The notes below the pieces were generated by a model. It worked only from the letters and a program-made list of their open reading frames with translations. It ran no database searches and was not told the DNA's origin. Positions 37,186 through 46,461 of a stretch of DNA of 64,000 nt are shown one piece after another. The position numbers were made by a program, and so were the translations under genes. The stretch is from positions 3,038,001 through 3,102,000 of the forward strand of contig NZ_JPUX01000001.1 in the NCBI RefSeq assembly GCF_000738675.1. The letters run 5' to 3'. The stretch is from Serratia nematodiphila DZ0503SBS1. GTDB taxonomy: Bacteria; Pseudomonadota; Gammaproteobacteria; Enterobacterales; Enterobacteriaceae. Positions within the stretch are counted from its first letter, which is position 1. Every line of letters begins with the position of its first letter.

Positions 37186-38289
37186 TCAGGCGAAGATAGT
37201 CATCATGTAGGCGGCGAACAGCGCCAGGTGGGCGGTGCCGTTCAGCACGTTGGTGCGGCCGGTCGAGAACGACAGCTGGCACAGCAGCAACACCGTCAAC
37301 ATCACCACGATATGCGGTGTTTGCAGGCCGAAGATCAGCGTCTGCCCGGTCAGGGTAGCGATGATGGTCACCGCCGGCACCGTCAGGGAGATGGTCGCCA
37401 GCACCGAACCGAAGAACAGGTTCATGGCGCGTTGCACCTGATTGTTCAACACGGCGCGCAGCGCCCCCAGGCCTTCCGGCGAGAGGATAAGCAGCGCCAC
37501 CAGGAAACCGGTGAACTGCGCCGGCGCGTTCATTTTGGTCAGCAAGCCTTCGAGCGGATTGGCATTGAACTTGGTGACGGCGATAACCGCGATCAGGTGC
37601 ACGATGAGCCAGGCGGCGTGCCAGGCGCTGCTGTGCGAAGAGGGCTTGCCGTGATGCGGATCGCCATCGTCGTCTTCATGCTCGTACACGAACAGGCTCT
37701 GGTGGGTTTTGGTCTGGATCACCAGGAATACGCCATACATGGCGGCGGAAATCAGCGCCACCAACAGCGCTTGCCCGGTGCTGAAGTTGCCCCCTGGCAG
37801 CGCACTTGGGAACACCAGCACGATCACCGCCAGCGGGAAAATCGCCATCAGATACTGCTTTATGCCGCCGAGGTTGACGTACTGGGTGGCGAACTTGCGC
37901 CCGCCGAGCAGCAGCGCGAAGCCGACCAGGCCGGCGGAAACGATCATGATGATGGAGTACAGCGTGTCGCGCATCAGCGCCGGCGCGGCGTCGCCGGTGG
38001 CCATCAACGCCGAGATCAGGCTGACTTCGAGGATCACCACCGACAGGCTGAGGATCAGCGAGCCATAGGGCTCGCCCAACCGGTGGGCGAGCACGTCGGC
38101 GTGGCGCACCACGCTGAAGGCGCTGCTGAGGATCCCCACCAGCGCGAGAATATTGATGCCGACGATCAGCGGAAAGTTAGCGGTGCTGCCCCATAAATTC
38201 AACACCACCAGCGCGGCGATGGGGAAGATCAGTGAGTATTCGGTGTGGCGAGACTTGGTGGATCGGCCAGGATCGTGTTGCGACTTCAT
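37186..38289 (-). CDS. chaA: Calcium/sodium:proton antiporter ChaA
   Basis: ChaA exports sodium, calcium and potassium in exchange for protons at high pH. The start MKSQHDPG (367 residues) is preceded by AAGGAG and matches the E. coli length; an ORF extension to 38469 is spurious. Eleven hydrophobic segments, two CaCA-type motifs (ILSLSVVILEVSLISALM and LLILSPEGLGALRAVLNN) and an acidic loop EHEDDDGDPHHGK are visible. Confidence 0.96.
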   Translation of the reverse strand: MKSQHDPGRSTKSRHTEYSLIFPIAALVVLNLWGSTANFPLIVGINILALVGILSSAFSVVRHADVLAHRLGEPYGSLILSLSVVILEVSLISALMATGDAAPALMRDTLYSIIMIVSAGLVGFALLLGGRKFATQYVNLGGIKQYLMAIFPLAVIVLVFPSALPGGNFSTGQALLVALISAAMYGVFLVIQTKTHQSLFVYEHEDDDGDPHHGKPSSHSSAWHAAWLIVHLIAVIAVTKFNANPLEGLLTKMNAPAQFTGFLVALLILSPEGLGALRAVLNNQVQRAMNLFFGSVLATISLTVPAVTIIATLTGQTLIFGLQTPHIVVMLTVLLLCQLSFSTGRTNVLNGTAHLALFAAYMMTIFA

Positions 38290-38453
38290 GAGGGTGGCAC
38301 TCCTTCTCAAACAGCGTAGCCCGTCAGCGCCGGTCGCCGTGATGCGGCAACTCTGCGTTTCCAGCAGGTATTTTATATTAGGATACACCCGCGGCGCCGG
38401 TGTGATGTTGTTTTTATCTGAGAAAGCAATTGCTTGCTTTATGTGATCAGAGT

Positions 38454-38482
38454 AACAAAAAAACCGCACGGGGTGCGGTTTT
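38454..38482 (-). terminator. Terminator of the siderophore reductase gene
   Basis: AAAACCGCAC, loop GGG and GTGCGGTTTT form a perfect stem followed on the minus strand by a T-run, about 100 bases after the stop of the gene at 38584. Confidence 0.85.
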
Positions 38483-38583
38483 ATTTACTTACTTTTACGC
38501 AATAACGTCAATTTACAACGTTAGATTTGAGAAAAGTCGTGTTTACTTATTTAGTTCGTGGTTATTCAAGGAAAATATGAACG

Positions 38584-39402
38584 CTAGTCGTCAATATTGT
38601 CCATGATTTCATGCCGTTTATTGTGGTATCCCTCTTCATTTAGCCCTTCACGCCAGTAAGGCACGGCATAAAGACGATTACGATCGCATTGACGTTCGCG
38701 CCGCAGGTAACGGCGCAGTTCCACCACCAGGCGATCTTCACCGGCGAGCCAGAAGTGCGCTTCCCCCTGCGGCAGGGATTGTGCGCGGAATCGAGCGATC
38801 AATTCGTCGGTTTTCTCTGTGCCGCCGACGATCCAATTGACGTCAACATCGGCGGGTTTTTTCAGGTCAATCACGTCAGCGGTGCTGTCGACGCGGACGA
38901 AAGCGCGCCCTGCGCCGTGCGGCGGCAGGTTTTCCAGCAGCGCGGCCAGCGCCGGCAGCGAGGAAGGATCGCCCGCCAGGCAGTAGAAGTCGGCGGCCGG
39001 CAGCATCGGTTTGGGGCCGCCTGGATTGCTGATGCCGATTTTATCGCCGATTTTCGCCTGGCGCGCAAAGTCGACCGCCGGGCCCTGGTGATCGTGAATG
39101 GCGAATTCGATGTCCACTTCCGCCTGCTCCGGGCGCACGGCGCGAATGGAATAGGTGCGTACGATCGGGCGCACGGCATCCGCAGCCCAGCGCGGGCCGT
39201 TTTCAGTCAGCGTCGGCAGATCCGGCTGCGTTTGGCCGGCGAGCGGCAAAAAGACCTTGATGTGCGCGGCGGCGGCGTTGGCCGGGTAGTAGCGCAGATC
39301 GGGCGCGGTAAAGGTGATGCGGCGCAGGTGCGGCGTAATGTCCTGTACGGCGCTGACGGCGATCAGGTAGGGGGCGCGTGAGCGAGGGGCTTCGGTAGTC
39401 AC
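38584..39402 (-). CDS. Siderophore-interacting (ferric reductase) protein
   Basis: This 272-residue cytoplasmic flavoprotein belongs to the SIP/ViuB/YqjH family that releases iron from ferric siderophores using NAD(P)H or ferredoxin. It has the FAD-binding barrel with RTYSIRA (about residue 84) and a C-terminal SIP domain with HFWLAGEDRLV and LRRYLRRE. A Fur box lies upstream. It sits between chaA and chaB, which are adjacent in E. coli, so it was inserted there in this lineage. The exact siderophore is unknown. Confidence 0.9.
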   Translation of the reverse strand: MTTEAPRSRAPYLIAVSAVQDITPHLRRITFTAPDLRYYPANAAAAHIKVFLPLAGQTQPDLPTLTENGPRWAADAVRPIVRTYSIRAVRPEQAEVDIEFAIHDHQGPAVDFARQAKIGDKIGISNPGGPKPMLPAADFYCLAGDPSSLPALAALLENLPPHGAGRAFVRVDSTADVIDLKKPADVDVNWIVGGTEKTDELIARFRAQSLPQGEAHFWLAGEDRLVVELRRYLRRERQCDRNRLYAVPYWREGLNEEGYHNKRHEIMDNIDD

Positions 39403-39449
39403 GAGGATCTCCTTATAGTTCGTTTGGCGGTGAGTATACCATGCCGTTT

Positions 39450-39468
39450 GATAATGAGAATTGTTTGC
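39450..39468. promoter_or_regulatory. Fur box upstream of the siderophore reductase gene
   Basis: GATAATGAGAATTGTTTGC matches the Fur consensus at 14 of 19 positions, including the first eight. It lies 48 bases upstream of the minus-strand start codon. Confidence 0.78.
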
Positions 39469-39532
39469 TCATTGAGGCGCAACCGCGTGTGAGCTAGGCT
39501 TAAGGTCCACGCAATAAGCACGGGAGGACGTG

Positions 39533-39760
39533 ATGCCATACCAAGACACGAACGACTTGCCGGACAATGTGAAGCATGTGCTACCGGAACATGCGCAGGC
39601 GATCTATAAAGAAGCGTTCAACAGCGCCTGGCAACAATACCGGGATCCCGACGATCGGCGCGGTGACGACAGCCGGGAGGAGACGGCGCATAAAGTGGCC
39701 TGGGCGGCGGTCAAGCAAAGCTATCGCAAGGGCGACGACGAACGCTGGCATAAAAAGTAA
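39533..39760 (+). CDS. chaB: ChaB protein
   Basis: ChaB is a small cytoplasmic protein historically called a cation-transport regulator of ChaA. The 75-residue start MPYQDTNDLPDNVKHVLPEH lies five bases after GGGAGGA; a GTG one codon earlier is less likely. The helical core (AIYKEAFNSAWQQY, REETAHKVAWAAVK) and lysine-rich end match E. coli. Confidence 0.95.
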   Translation: MPYQDTNDLPDNVKHVLPEHAQAIYKEAFNSAWQQYRDPDDRRGDDSREETAHKVAWAAVKQSYRKGDDERWHKK

Positions 39761-40012
39761 CGCCTTTATGCCCCGGTAAAAAACGCGCAGACGTTATGCT
39801 GACCTCGGCAATTAATATTATTGCTGCTCAGTACAAATACTTTTCCACGTTAACGCCGCTTTGCAACTTGATTGCGCGGCGGGAAAAGAATATGGTCATT
39901 ATTAATCGGCGCGGTTATTGAATTAATAAAATTCCGCACCAAAAAATAAAATTGCAAAGGTTCAGTAGTGGCGAGGGAGGACGAGAAATCGTATTCCCGG
40001 GAGGTTGTAACA

Positions 40013-40708
40013 GTGTTAACGCGAGATTTTCTGCAAAAAGCGGATTGCAAAACCGCCTTTGGCGCTATTGAGGAGTCGCTGTTGCTGACGCCTGAACAGC
40101 GCGCAGCCTCGTTGGAATGCACGTTATCGCGCCGGCCGGATCACAGCCCGGTATGGGTATTCGGTTACGGTTCGCTGATGTGGAATCCGGTTTTCGAATC
40201 TGAAGAAGTGCGGCCCGCCATGCTGCAGGGCTGGCATCGGGCGTTCTGCATGCGTTTGACCGCCGGGCGCGGCACGTTGCATCAACCGGGGCGCATGCTG
40301 GCGCTGAAAGAGGGCGGCCAGACCACCGGATTGGCGTTTCGTCTGCCGGAAGGCAAGCTGCGTGAAGAGCTGGAGCTGCTTTGGAAGCGCGAAATGGTGA
40401 CCGATTGCTACGTGCCGACCTGGTGTGAACTGCAGTTGGATGGCGGAGAGACCGTCACGGCGCTGGTGTTCGTGATGAACGCGCAGCACCCGCTGTTTGA
40501 AGCAGACACCAGCCACCAGGTGATCGCGCCATTGATCGCCAGCGCCAGCGGCCCGCTGGGTACCAACGCGCAATACCTGTTTGCGCTGGATAACGAGCTG
40601 AAACACCACGGCATGCAGGATGATTGCATCGGCGATCTGGTGCGCTATGTACAGCAATGGTTGCAACAGAACCGCCCCGGCGCTTTCGGGGCTGAGGCTA
40701 CCGCCTGA
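40013..40708 (+). CDS. chaC: Glutathione-specific gamma-glutamylcyclotransferase ChaC
   Basis: ChaC degrades glutathione to 5-oxoproline and Cys-Gly. I choose the GTG at 40013 (231 residues) because similarity to E. coli starts at LTRDFLQKADCKTAFGAIEESLL and GGGAGG lies eight bases upstream; a longer frame starts at 39968. The substrate loop VFGYGSLMWNP and the catalytic Glu region (KREM) are present. The 252 bases before it hold no gene. Confidence 0.94.
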   Translation: MLTRDFLQKADCKTAFGAIEESLLLTPEQRAASLECTLSRRPDHSPVWVFGYGSLMWNPVFESEEVRPAMLQGWHRAFCMRLTAGRGTLHQPGRMLALKEGGQTTGLAFRLPEGKLREELELLWKREMVTDCYVPTWCELQLDGGETVTALVFVMNAQHPLFEADTSHQVIAPLIASASGPLGTNAQYLFALDNELKHHGMQDDCIGDLVRYVQQWLQQNRPGAFGAEATA

Positions 40709-40733
40709 GGCGTTAACAGGGCAGCAGACACTG

Positions 40734-40762
40734 AAGGGCTCAGCATGCTGAGCCCTTTTTCA
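40734..40762 (+). terminator. Terminator of chaC
   Basis: AAGGGCTCAG, loop CATG and CTGAGCCCTT are followed by T bases, 26 bases after the chaC stop. Confidence 0.93.
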
Positions 40763-41010
40763 TATATCTAATACCTCTATTTAATAACTTTATTCTGCAT
40801 GATGATTTAAGGCTCTTTATTTGTATGGTTATTTATCTCGTTATTTTTAAAGACATTCATCATTTTCCCCCGTCCTCACCCCCCGAGAGCCACGATAAAT
40901 AATTCACTTAGTATTAAATTGCATAAGTAAAGGTTATTTCTTATTTGTTCAGCCCCGCAGGACTCCGTATCAATATGGCAAACGCTACCGCAAGAAACAG
41001 GGAGACGGGG
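40763..41010 (+). promoter_or_regulatory. AT-rich promoter region of the Cbl-type gene
   Basis: About 180 bases of markedly AT-rich DNA precede the regulator gene at 41011. It is a suitable site for CysB-type binding, whose sites are degenerate, so none is called. Confidence 0.4.
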
Positions 41011-41964
41011 ATGAACTTTCAACAATTAAAAATTATTCGCGAATCGGCGCGCTGCAACTACAACCTGACCGAGGTCGCCAATACCTTATTTACTTCGCAG
41101 TCCGGCGTCAGTCGGCATATTCGCGAGCTGGAAGAAGAGCTGGGCATTGAAATATTCATTCGCCGCGGCAAACGGCTGTTGGGCATGACCGAGCCCGGCA
41201 AAGAGCTGCTGGTGGTGGCGGAGCGCATTCTTAACGACGCGAACAACATCCGTCGCCTGGCGGATGTCTTCAGCAGCAACGATTCGGGGCAACTGCATAT
41301 CGCGACGACGCACACCCAGGCGCGCTATAGCCTGCCGGGGGTGATCAAAGAGTTTCGCGCGCTTTATCCACGGGTGCGGGTGGTGCTCAATCAGGGCAGC
41401 CCGGAGGAGATCGTTTCTATGCTGGCCGCCGGTGAAGCCGATATTGGCATTGCCAGTGAACGGCTGATGAGCGACGAGTCGCTGGCGGCATTCCCCTACT
41501 ACCGGTGGCATCACACCATTCTGGTGCCGGAAGGGCACGAGTTGACGCGGCAGCCGCAGGTGACGCTGGAGATGCTCAGCACCTTGCCGTTGATCACTTA
41601 CCGCCAGGGCATTACCGGCCGCGCGAAGCTGGATGCGGCGTTCAAATCAGCGGGCCTGACGCCGGACATCGCGCTCAGCGCGCAAGATTCCGACGTGATT
41701 AAAACCTATGTCGAGCTGGGGTTGGGCGTGGGCGTGTTGGCGGACATGTCGTATGAAAAAGAGCGCGATCGCGGGTTGGTCAGCCTCAACGCCGAGCATT
41801 TGTTTGAACCCAATACGGTCTGGCTGGGCCTGAAACGCAGCCAACTGCAGCGCAACTATGCCTGGCGCTTTATTCAGCTGTGCAACCCGACGTTGTCGCT
41901 GACCGAAATCAAAGACAAGGTCTTCTCGTCGCAGCTGGATGCGGTGATTGACTATCAGATTTAA
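41011..41964 (+). CDS. cbl: Cbl/CysB-type LysR regulator
   Basis: This 317-residue LysR protein resembles E. coli Cbl over its length: MNFQQLKIIRESARCNYNLTEVANTLF, the effector-site region IATTHTQARYSLP, and the ending VIDYQI. Cbl activates sulfonate genes during sulfate starvation and senses adenosine phosphosulfate. A GGAGACGGGG site fixes the ATG at 41011. It is followed after 175 bases by a peptide-type ABC operon on the same strand, not by tau or ssu genes, which suggests it controls a different sulfur-linked importer. Confidence 0.85.
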   Translation: MNFQQLKIIRESARCNYNLTEVANTLFTSQSGVSRHIRELEEELGIEIFIRRGKRLLGMTEPGKELLVVAERILNDANNIRRLADVFSSNDSGQLHIATTHTQARYSLPGVIKEFRALYPRVRVVLNQGSPEEIVSMLAAGEADIGIASERLMSDESLAAFPYYRWHHTILVPEGHELTRQPQVTLEMLSTLPLITYRQGITGRAKLDAAFKSAGLTPDIALSAQDSDVIKTYVELGLGVGVLADMSYEKERDRGLVSLNAEHLFEPNTVWLGLKRSQLQRNYAWRFIQLCNPTLSLTEIKDKVFSSQLDAVIDYQI

Positions 41965-41971
41965 CCGATAA

Positions 41972-41992
41972 GCGGCAGGCAATTCCTGCCGC
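41972..41992 (+). terminator. Hairpin downstream of cbl
   Basis: GCGGCAGG, loop CAATT and CCTGCCGC form a perfect 8-base stem seven bases after the cbl stop. No T-run follows, so termination would be partial. Confidence 0.5.
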
Positions 41993-42139
41993 GCATTCTG
42001 CATCGCCTGCCTAATAATCAAAATCCCATCTATATACATAAAAAGAATATCTATAGTGATTTAAGTACCTTCAGCTGCCGATCGTGCTCGCATACACTCG
42101 CAAAATTATTATAAATTCCATCCGCTTGGAGAGTTTCAG

Positions 42140-43708
42140 ATGAAAGCGCTCGTTCCTTCTTTGCTGTTTTTGGCCGTGGCGGCCAGCGTTAACGTACAGG
42201 CGGCGACGCCGGCCAACACGCTGGTGATCGCGCAATCTATCGATGACGTGGTCAGCTTTGACCCGGCCCAGGGATTTGAGTTAACCACGGTGCAGTCGTT
42301 CAACAGCCTGTATCAACGTCTGATCCAGTCAGATCCGCACAATCCCATCGATCTTAAACCGACCCTGGCCAGCAGCTGGCAGGCCGGCGCCGACGACCGC
42401 AGCCTGACTTTCAGCCTGCGCCCGGACGCCAGGTTCGCCAGCGGCAATCCGCTGCGGCCGGAAGACGTGATCTTCTCGCTTTCACGGGTGGTGAAACTGA
42501 ATCTGGAGCCGTCATTTATCCTGACGCAGCTGGGCTGGAACGCGAAGAACGTGGAGCAACACCTGAGCAAGGTGGACGAGCACACGGTAAAAATCAGCTG
42601 GAGTGAGAACGTCAGCCCGGCCTTCGTGCTCAGCCTGCTGTCGGCGCCGGTATCCTCGATCGTTGATGCCAAAGAGGCGTTGGCGCACCAGCAGGGCGAC
42701 GATCTGGGGCATCAATGGTTGAACAGCCACTCCGCCGGCAGCGGCCCTTACAAAATCCGCACCTATGTGCCGCACGAAGTGGTGGTGCTGGACGCCAATC
42801 CCGGCTCGCCGGAAGGGGCGCCGACGCTGAAAACCATCCTGATCAAAAACGTGCCCGATCCGGCGGCGCGCCGTTTGCTGATTGAGCAGGGCGATGCCGA
42901 TATCGCACGCAACCTGGGGGCAGACCAGATGGCGGCTCTGAAGGGCAAGCCGGGCGTCAAACCGTTGGCCATTCCTTACGCCTCGCTTTATTTCCTGCAG
43001 TTCAATGCCAAGGCGTCGCCGGCGCTCGGCAATCCGGCGTTCTGGGAGGCGGCGCGCTGGCTGTTCGATTATCAAGGCATCGCCGACGATCTGCTGAAAG
43101 GGCAGTTCCAGAGCCATCAGGCATTCCTGCCGGACGGTTATCTGGGCGCGCTCAAGGATCAGCCGTACAGCTTCAATCCGCAGAAAGCCAAAGAAATACT
43201 GGCCAAAGCGGGGCTGAGCAACGTCAGTTTCCGCCTGGACGTCAACAACCAGCCGCCGTATCTGGATATTGCCCAGGCGCTGCAGGCCAGTTTTGCCCAG
43301 GGCGGCGTGAAGGTCGAACTGGTGCCGGGCATCAGTTCGCAGGTCTCCACCAAGGTGAAAGCGCTTAACTACGATGCGACACTGACCTCCTGGGGGCCGG
43401 ATTACTTCGACCCTAACACCAACGCCGCAGCCTTCGCCTACAACCCGGAAGACGGCAGCAAGACGCTGGCCTGGCGCGCCAACTGGCAGATCCCGGCGCT
43501 GAGCAAGCTGACGCTGACCGCCACTGCGGAAAACGACACCGCCAAACGGGTGGCAGACTACCAGCAACTGCAAAAACAGGTGCAGCAAAGCTCGCCGTTT
43601 GTCATCGGCCTGCAGGCGCGCAGCCTGATTGCGGTGCGTGATAACCTCAAGGGCTATGTGCAGGGCATCAACCCTGACATGGTGTTCTACAGCAAGGTCA
43701 GCAAGTAA
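42140..43708 (+). CDS. Peptide-type ABC transporter binding protein 1
   Basis: This 522-residue periplasmic binding protein belongs to family 5 (DppA/OppA type). It has a signal peptide cleaved near NVQAAT, and the family stretch FASGNPLRPEDVIFSLSRV. The mature protein has no cysteine and only two methionines, a composition typical of proteins made under sulfur starvation. It is the first gene of the operon and lies downstream of the Cbl-type gene. It is a paralogue of the protein at 47262-48836. The substrate is unknown. Confidence 0.88.
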   Translation: MKALVPSLLFLAVAASVNVQAATPANTLVIAQSIDDVVSFDPAQGFELTTVQSFNSLYQRLIQSDPHNPIDLKPTLASSWQAGADDRSLTFSLRPDARFASGNPLRPEDVIFSLSRVVKLNLEPSFILTQLGWNAKNVEQHLSKVDEHTVKISWSENVSPAFVLSLLSAPVSSIVDAKEALAHQQGDDLGHQWLNSHSAGSGPYKIRTYVPHEVVVLDANPGSPEGAPTLKTILIKNVPDPAARRLLIEQGDADIARNLGADQMAALKGKPGVKPLAIPYASLYFLQFNAKASPALGNPAFWEAARWLFDYQGIADDLLKGQFQSHQAFLPDGYLGALKDQPYSFNPQKAKEILAKAGLSNVSFRLDVNNQPPYLDIAQALQASFAQGGVKVELVPGISSQVSTKVKALNYDATLTSWGPDYFDPNTNAAAFAYNPEDGSKTLAWRANWQIPALSKLTLTATAENDTAKRVADYQQLQKQVQQSSPFVIGLQARSLIAVRDNLKGYVQGINPDMVFYSKVSK

Positions 43709-44763
43709 TGGCCGCTGACCTGTCCGCCGGCGCCGGGGCGGCCCGGCGGTATTGGCGCTGGGGCGGGCGGCTGCTCGGCGGCGCGCTGTCTCTGGCGTTA
43801 ACGCTGCTCGGCCTGCTGCTGTTCACCTTCATGCTGTCGCACCTGGCGCCGATCGATCCGGCGCTGCAGGTGGCGGGCGATCACGCCAGCGAAGCCACCT
43901 ATGCGCAGGTGCGGCACGAGCTGGGGTTGGATCAGCCGCTGCCGGTGCAATTTTGGCGTTACCTGGTGCACCTGGCGCACGGCGATTTGGGCATTTCGCG
44001 TATTACCGCGCAGCCGGTGTTGAGCGATTTGTTGCGTACCTTCCCGGCGACGGTGGAGCTGGCCACCTGCGCCATTATCCTCGGCGCCCTCGGCGGCATT
44101 ACGCTGGCATTTCTGGCGGTGCTCAAACCGGGCAGCTGGCTGGATAACGCGGCGCGTCTGCTGTCGCTGATCGGTTATTCGGTGCCGATTTTCTGGCTGA
44201 GCCTGCTCGGGCTGTTGCTGTTCTACGCCACGCTGCATTGGTCGGCGGGGCCGGGGCGGCTGGACGACATTTACTTGTACAGCATGGAGCCGCGCAGCGG
44301 TTTCGTGTTGATCGACAGCTGGCTGTCCGGCGATCGTGAAATGTTCTACAACGCCATCGGCCACCTGTGGCTGCCGGTGGTGGCGTTGGCGCTGCTGTCG
44401 ATGGCGGGCATTACCCGGCTGCTGCGGGCGGCGATGCTGGAAGAGTGCAACAAGGAATACGTGACGCTGGCGCGTTCCAAGGGCGCCGGCCGCCTGCGCA
44501 TTCTGCTGCGCCATGTATTTCCCAATGTGCTTGGCACGCTGATCACCGTACTGTCTCTCTCCTACGCCAGCCTGCTGGAGGGCGCGGTATTGACCGAAAC
44601 GGTGTTCGCCTGGCCCGGCGTCGGGCGTTACCTGACCTCGGCGCTGTTTGCTGCCGACACGCCGGCGATCCTCGGCGCCACGCTGCTGATCGGCACCTGT
44701 TTCGTGCTGTTGAATGCGCTGGCCGACGCCTTGACCTATTTAGTGGATCCGCGAACTCGATGA
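43708..44763 (+). CDS. Peptide-type ABC transporter permease 1
   Basis: This 351-residue inner-membrane permease is of the DppB type, with about six hydrophobic segments and the coupling motif EYVTLARSKGAGRLRILLRHVFPN. The start overlaps the binding-protein stop by one base. It pairs with the permease at 44760. Confidence 0.93.
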   Translation: MAADLSAGAGAARRYWRWGGRLLGGALSLALTLLGLLLFTFMLSHLAPIDPALQVAGDHASEATYAQVRHELGLDQPLPVQFWRYLVHLAHGDLGISRITAQPVLSDLLRTFPATVELATCAIILGALGGITLAFLAVLKPGSWLDNAARLLSLIGYSVPIFWLSLLGLLLFYATLHWSAGPGRLDDIYLYSMEPRSGFVLIDSWLSGDREMFYNAIGHLWLPVVALALLSMAGITRLLRAAMLEECNKEYVTLARSKGAGRLRILLRHVFPNVLGTLITVLSLSYASLLEGAVLTETVFAWPGVGRYLTSALFAADTPAILGATLLIGTCFVLLNALADALTYLVDPRTR

Positions 44764-45629
44764 GCCAATATCTCTCTGAACACGAACCGCAAAGCGAGCC
44801 AGCCGTCGGTGACCGCCGCGGTCGGCGTCTGACCACGCTGACGCTGGGTGCGGCGCTGGTGGCGATCCTGATTGTCACCGCGCTGCTGGCTCCGTGGCTG
44901 GCGCCTTTCGATCCCAATCTGCAGCATATCGAGCTGCGGTTACTGCCGCCTTCGGCTGCACATTGGCTGGGCACCGACGGCTTTGGCCGCGATTTGCTCT
45001 CCCGCGTGATTTACGGCGCGCGGCCGACGCTGATCCTGGTGTCGCTGATTCTGGTGTTGACCATTCCCATCGGCCTGCTGGTCGGCATTTGCGCCGGTTA
45101 CCTCGGCGGCTGGGTCGAGCGCATTTTGATGCGTCTGACCGACATTTTCCTGTCGCTGCCGAGTCTGGTGATCGCGCTGGCGTTCGTGGCGGTGATGGGG
45201 CCGGGGCTGATGAACGGCGCGCTGGCGCTGGCATTGACCAGCTGGCCGGCCTTTGCCCGCCAGGCGCGGGCCGAAACCCTGGCGCTGCGCCGCAGTGACT
45301 ACCTGGCGGCGGCGCGCATGCAGGGCATCAACGGGTTGCGGCTGATGGTCGGCCACATTTTGCCTTTATGCCTGCCGAGCGCGGTGGTGCGTGCGGCGCT
45401 GAGCCTGGGCGGCATCATCCTGTCCGCCGCCGGTCTGGGGTTCCTCGGCATGGGCGTCGCGCCGCCGACCGCCGAATGGGGTTCGATGGTGGCCGAAGGC
45501 AGTAAAGTGATTTTCGACCAATGGTGGGTCGCCGCCGCACCAGGCGGGGCGATCCTGTTCGCCAGTCTGGCGTTTAACCTGCTGGGCGATGGCCTGCGCG
45601 ACAAAATGGATCCTCGTCATGGGCACTGA
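44760..45629 (+). CDS. Peptide-type ABC transporter permease 2
   Basis: This DppC-type permease has 289 residues from the ATG that overlaps the preceding stop (ATGA). The family N-terminal domain with HWLGTDGFGRDLLSRVIYGAR and the coupling loop RRSDYLAAARMQGINGLRLMVGHILP are clear. The frame is open further upstream, but that part is a shadow of the first permease. Confidence 0.93.
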   Translation: MSQYLSEHEPQSEPAVGDRRGRRLTTLTLGAALVAILIVTALLAPWLAPFDPNLQHIELRLLPPSAAHWLGTDGFGRDLLSRVIYGARPTLILVSLILVLTIPIGLLVGICAGYLGGWVERILMRLTDIFLSLPSLVIALAFVAVMGPGLMNGALALALTSWPAFARQARAETLALRRSDYLAAARMQGINGLRLMVGHILPLCLPSAVVRAALSLGGIILSAAGLGFLGMGVAPPTAEWGSMVAEGSKVIFDQWWVAAAPGGAILFASLAFNLLGDGLRDKMDPRHGH

Positions 45630-46461
45630 TAACACTTTATTGACCGTCGAACGGCTGGCGATCGGCGTGCCGGGGCCGCAGCCGGCGGCGCTGGTGAAGA
45701 ATATCTCGTTCAGCATGGGGCGGGAGCGGCTGGCGCTGGTCGGCGAGTCCGGTTCCGGCAAGTCGTTGACCGCGCGTGCGCTGATGGGGCTATTGCCGCC
45801 GCCGTTGCAGCTGCAGGCGCAGCGCCTGACGCTGGGCGATGAAGACTTGACGCGCCTGAGCGAACGCCAGTGGAGCCGCCTGCGCGGCGACCGGGTGGCG
45901 ATGGTGATGCAAGATCCCAAACATGCGCTGAATCCCAATCAGCCGATCGGCCGTCAGGTGGAGGAGCCGCTGGTGCTGCATGCCAAGCTGAGCCGCGCCG
46001 AGCGGCGTGAAAAGGTATTGGAGATGCTGGCGGCGGTGGGATTGCCCGATCCGGCGGCGCTGTGCGGCCGTTATCCGCATCAGCTCTCCGGCGGCATGGG
46101 GCAGCGGGTGATGCTGGCCATTGCGTTGATCAACGATCCGCAGCTGTTGATTGCCGACGAACCGACTTCGGCGCTGGATCACCAGATGCGCGATCAGGTG
46201 CTGCAACTGATAGACAATCTGGTGGCGCAGCGCAACATGGGGCTGATCTTGATCAGCCACGATTTGCAGCAGGTGGCGCACCACTGCGAGCGGGTGCTGG
46301 TGATGTACAAAGGCGAGCTGTTGGATCAACTGCCGGCGGCAGAGCTGGCGCAGGCTACGCATCCTTACACTCGCACGCTGTGGGCGTGCCGGCCGAGCCG
46401 CGAGACGCGCGGCAAACCGCTGCCGGTGCTGGACCGCGCGCTGTTGGAGACGTTGAAATGA
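45619..46461 (+). CDS. Peptide-type ABC transporter ATPase 1
   Basis: This 280-residue DppD-type ATPase has Walker A GESGSGKS, signature LSGGMGQRVMLA and Walker B LLIADEPTSALD. It starts at ATG within the last 11 bases of the permease gene. Unlike many DppD proteins it has only a short C-terminal extension without a cysteine-rich iron-sulfur motif. Confidence 0.93.
   Translation: MGTDNTLLTVERLAIGVPGPQPAALVKNISFSMGRERLALVGESGSGKSLTARALMGLLPPPLQLQAQRLTLGDEDLTRLSERQWSRLRGDRVAMVMQDPKHALNPNQPIGRQVEEPLVLHAKLSRAERREKVLEMLAAVGLPDPAALCGRYPHQLSGGMGQRVMLAIALINDPQLLIADEPTSALDHQMRDQVLQLIDNLVAQRNMGLILISHDLQQVAHHCERVLVMYKGELLDQLPAAELAQATHPYTRTLWACRPSRETRGKPLPVLDRALLETLK

Noticed and set aside
44367..44759. 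N-terminal extension of the second ABC permease
   Set aside because: It is the first permease gene read in another frame; the true start overlaps the preceding stop codon at 44760.
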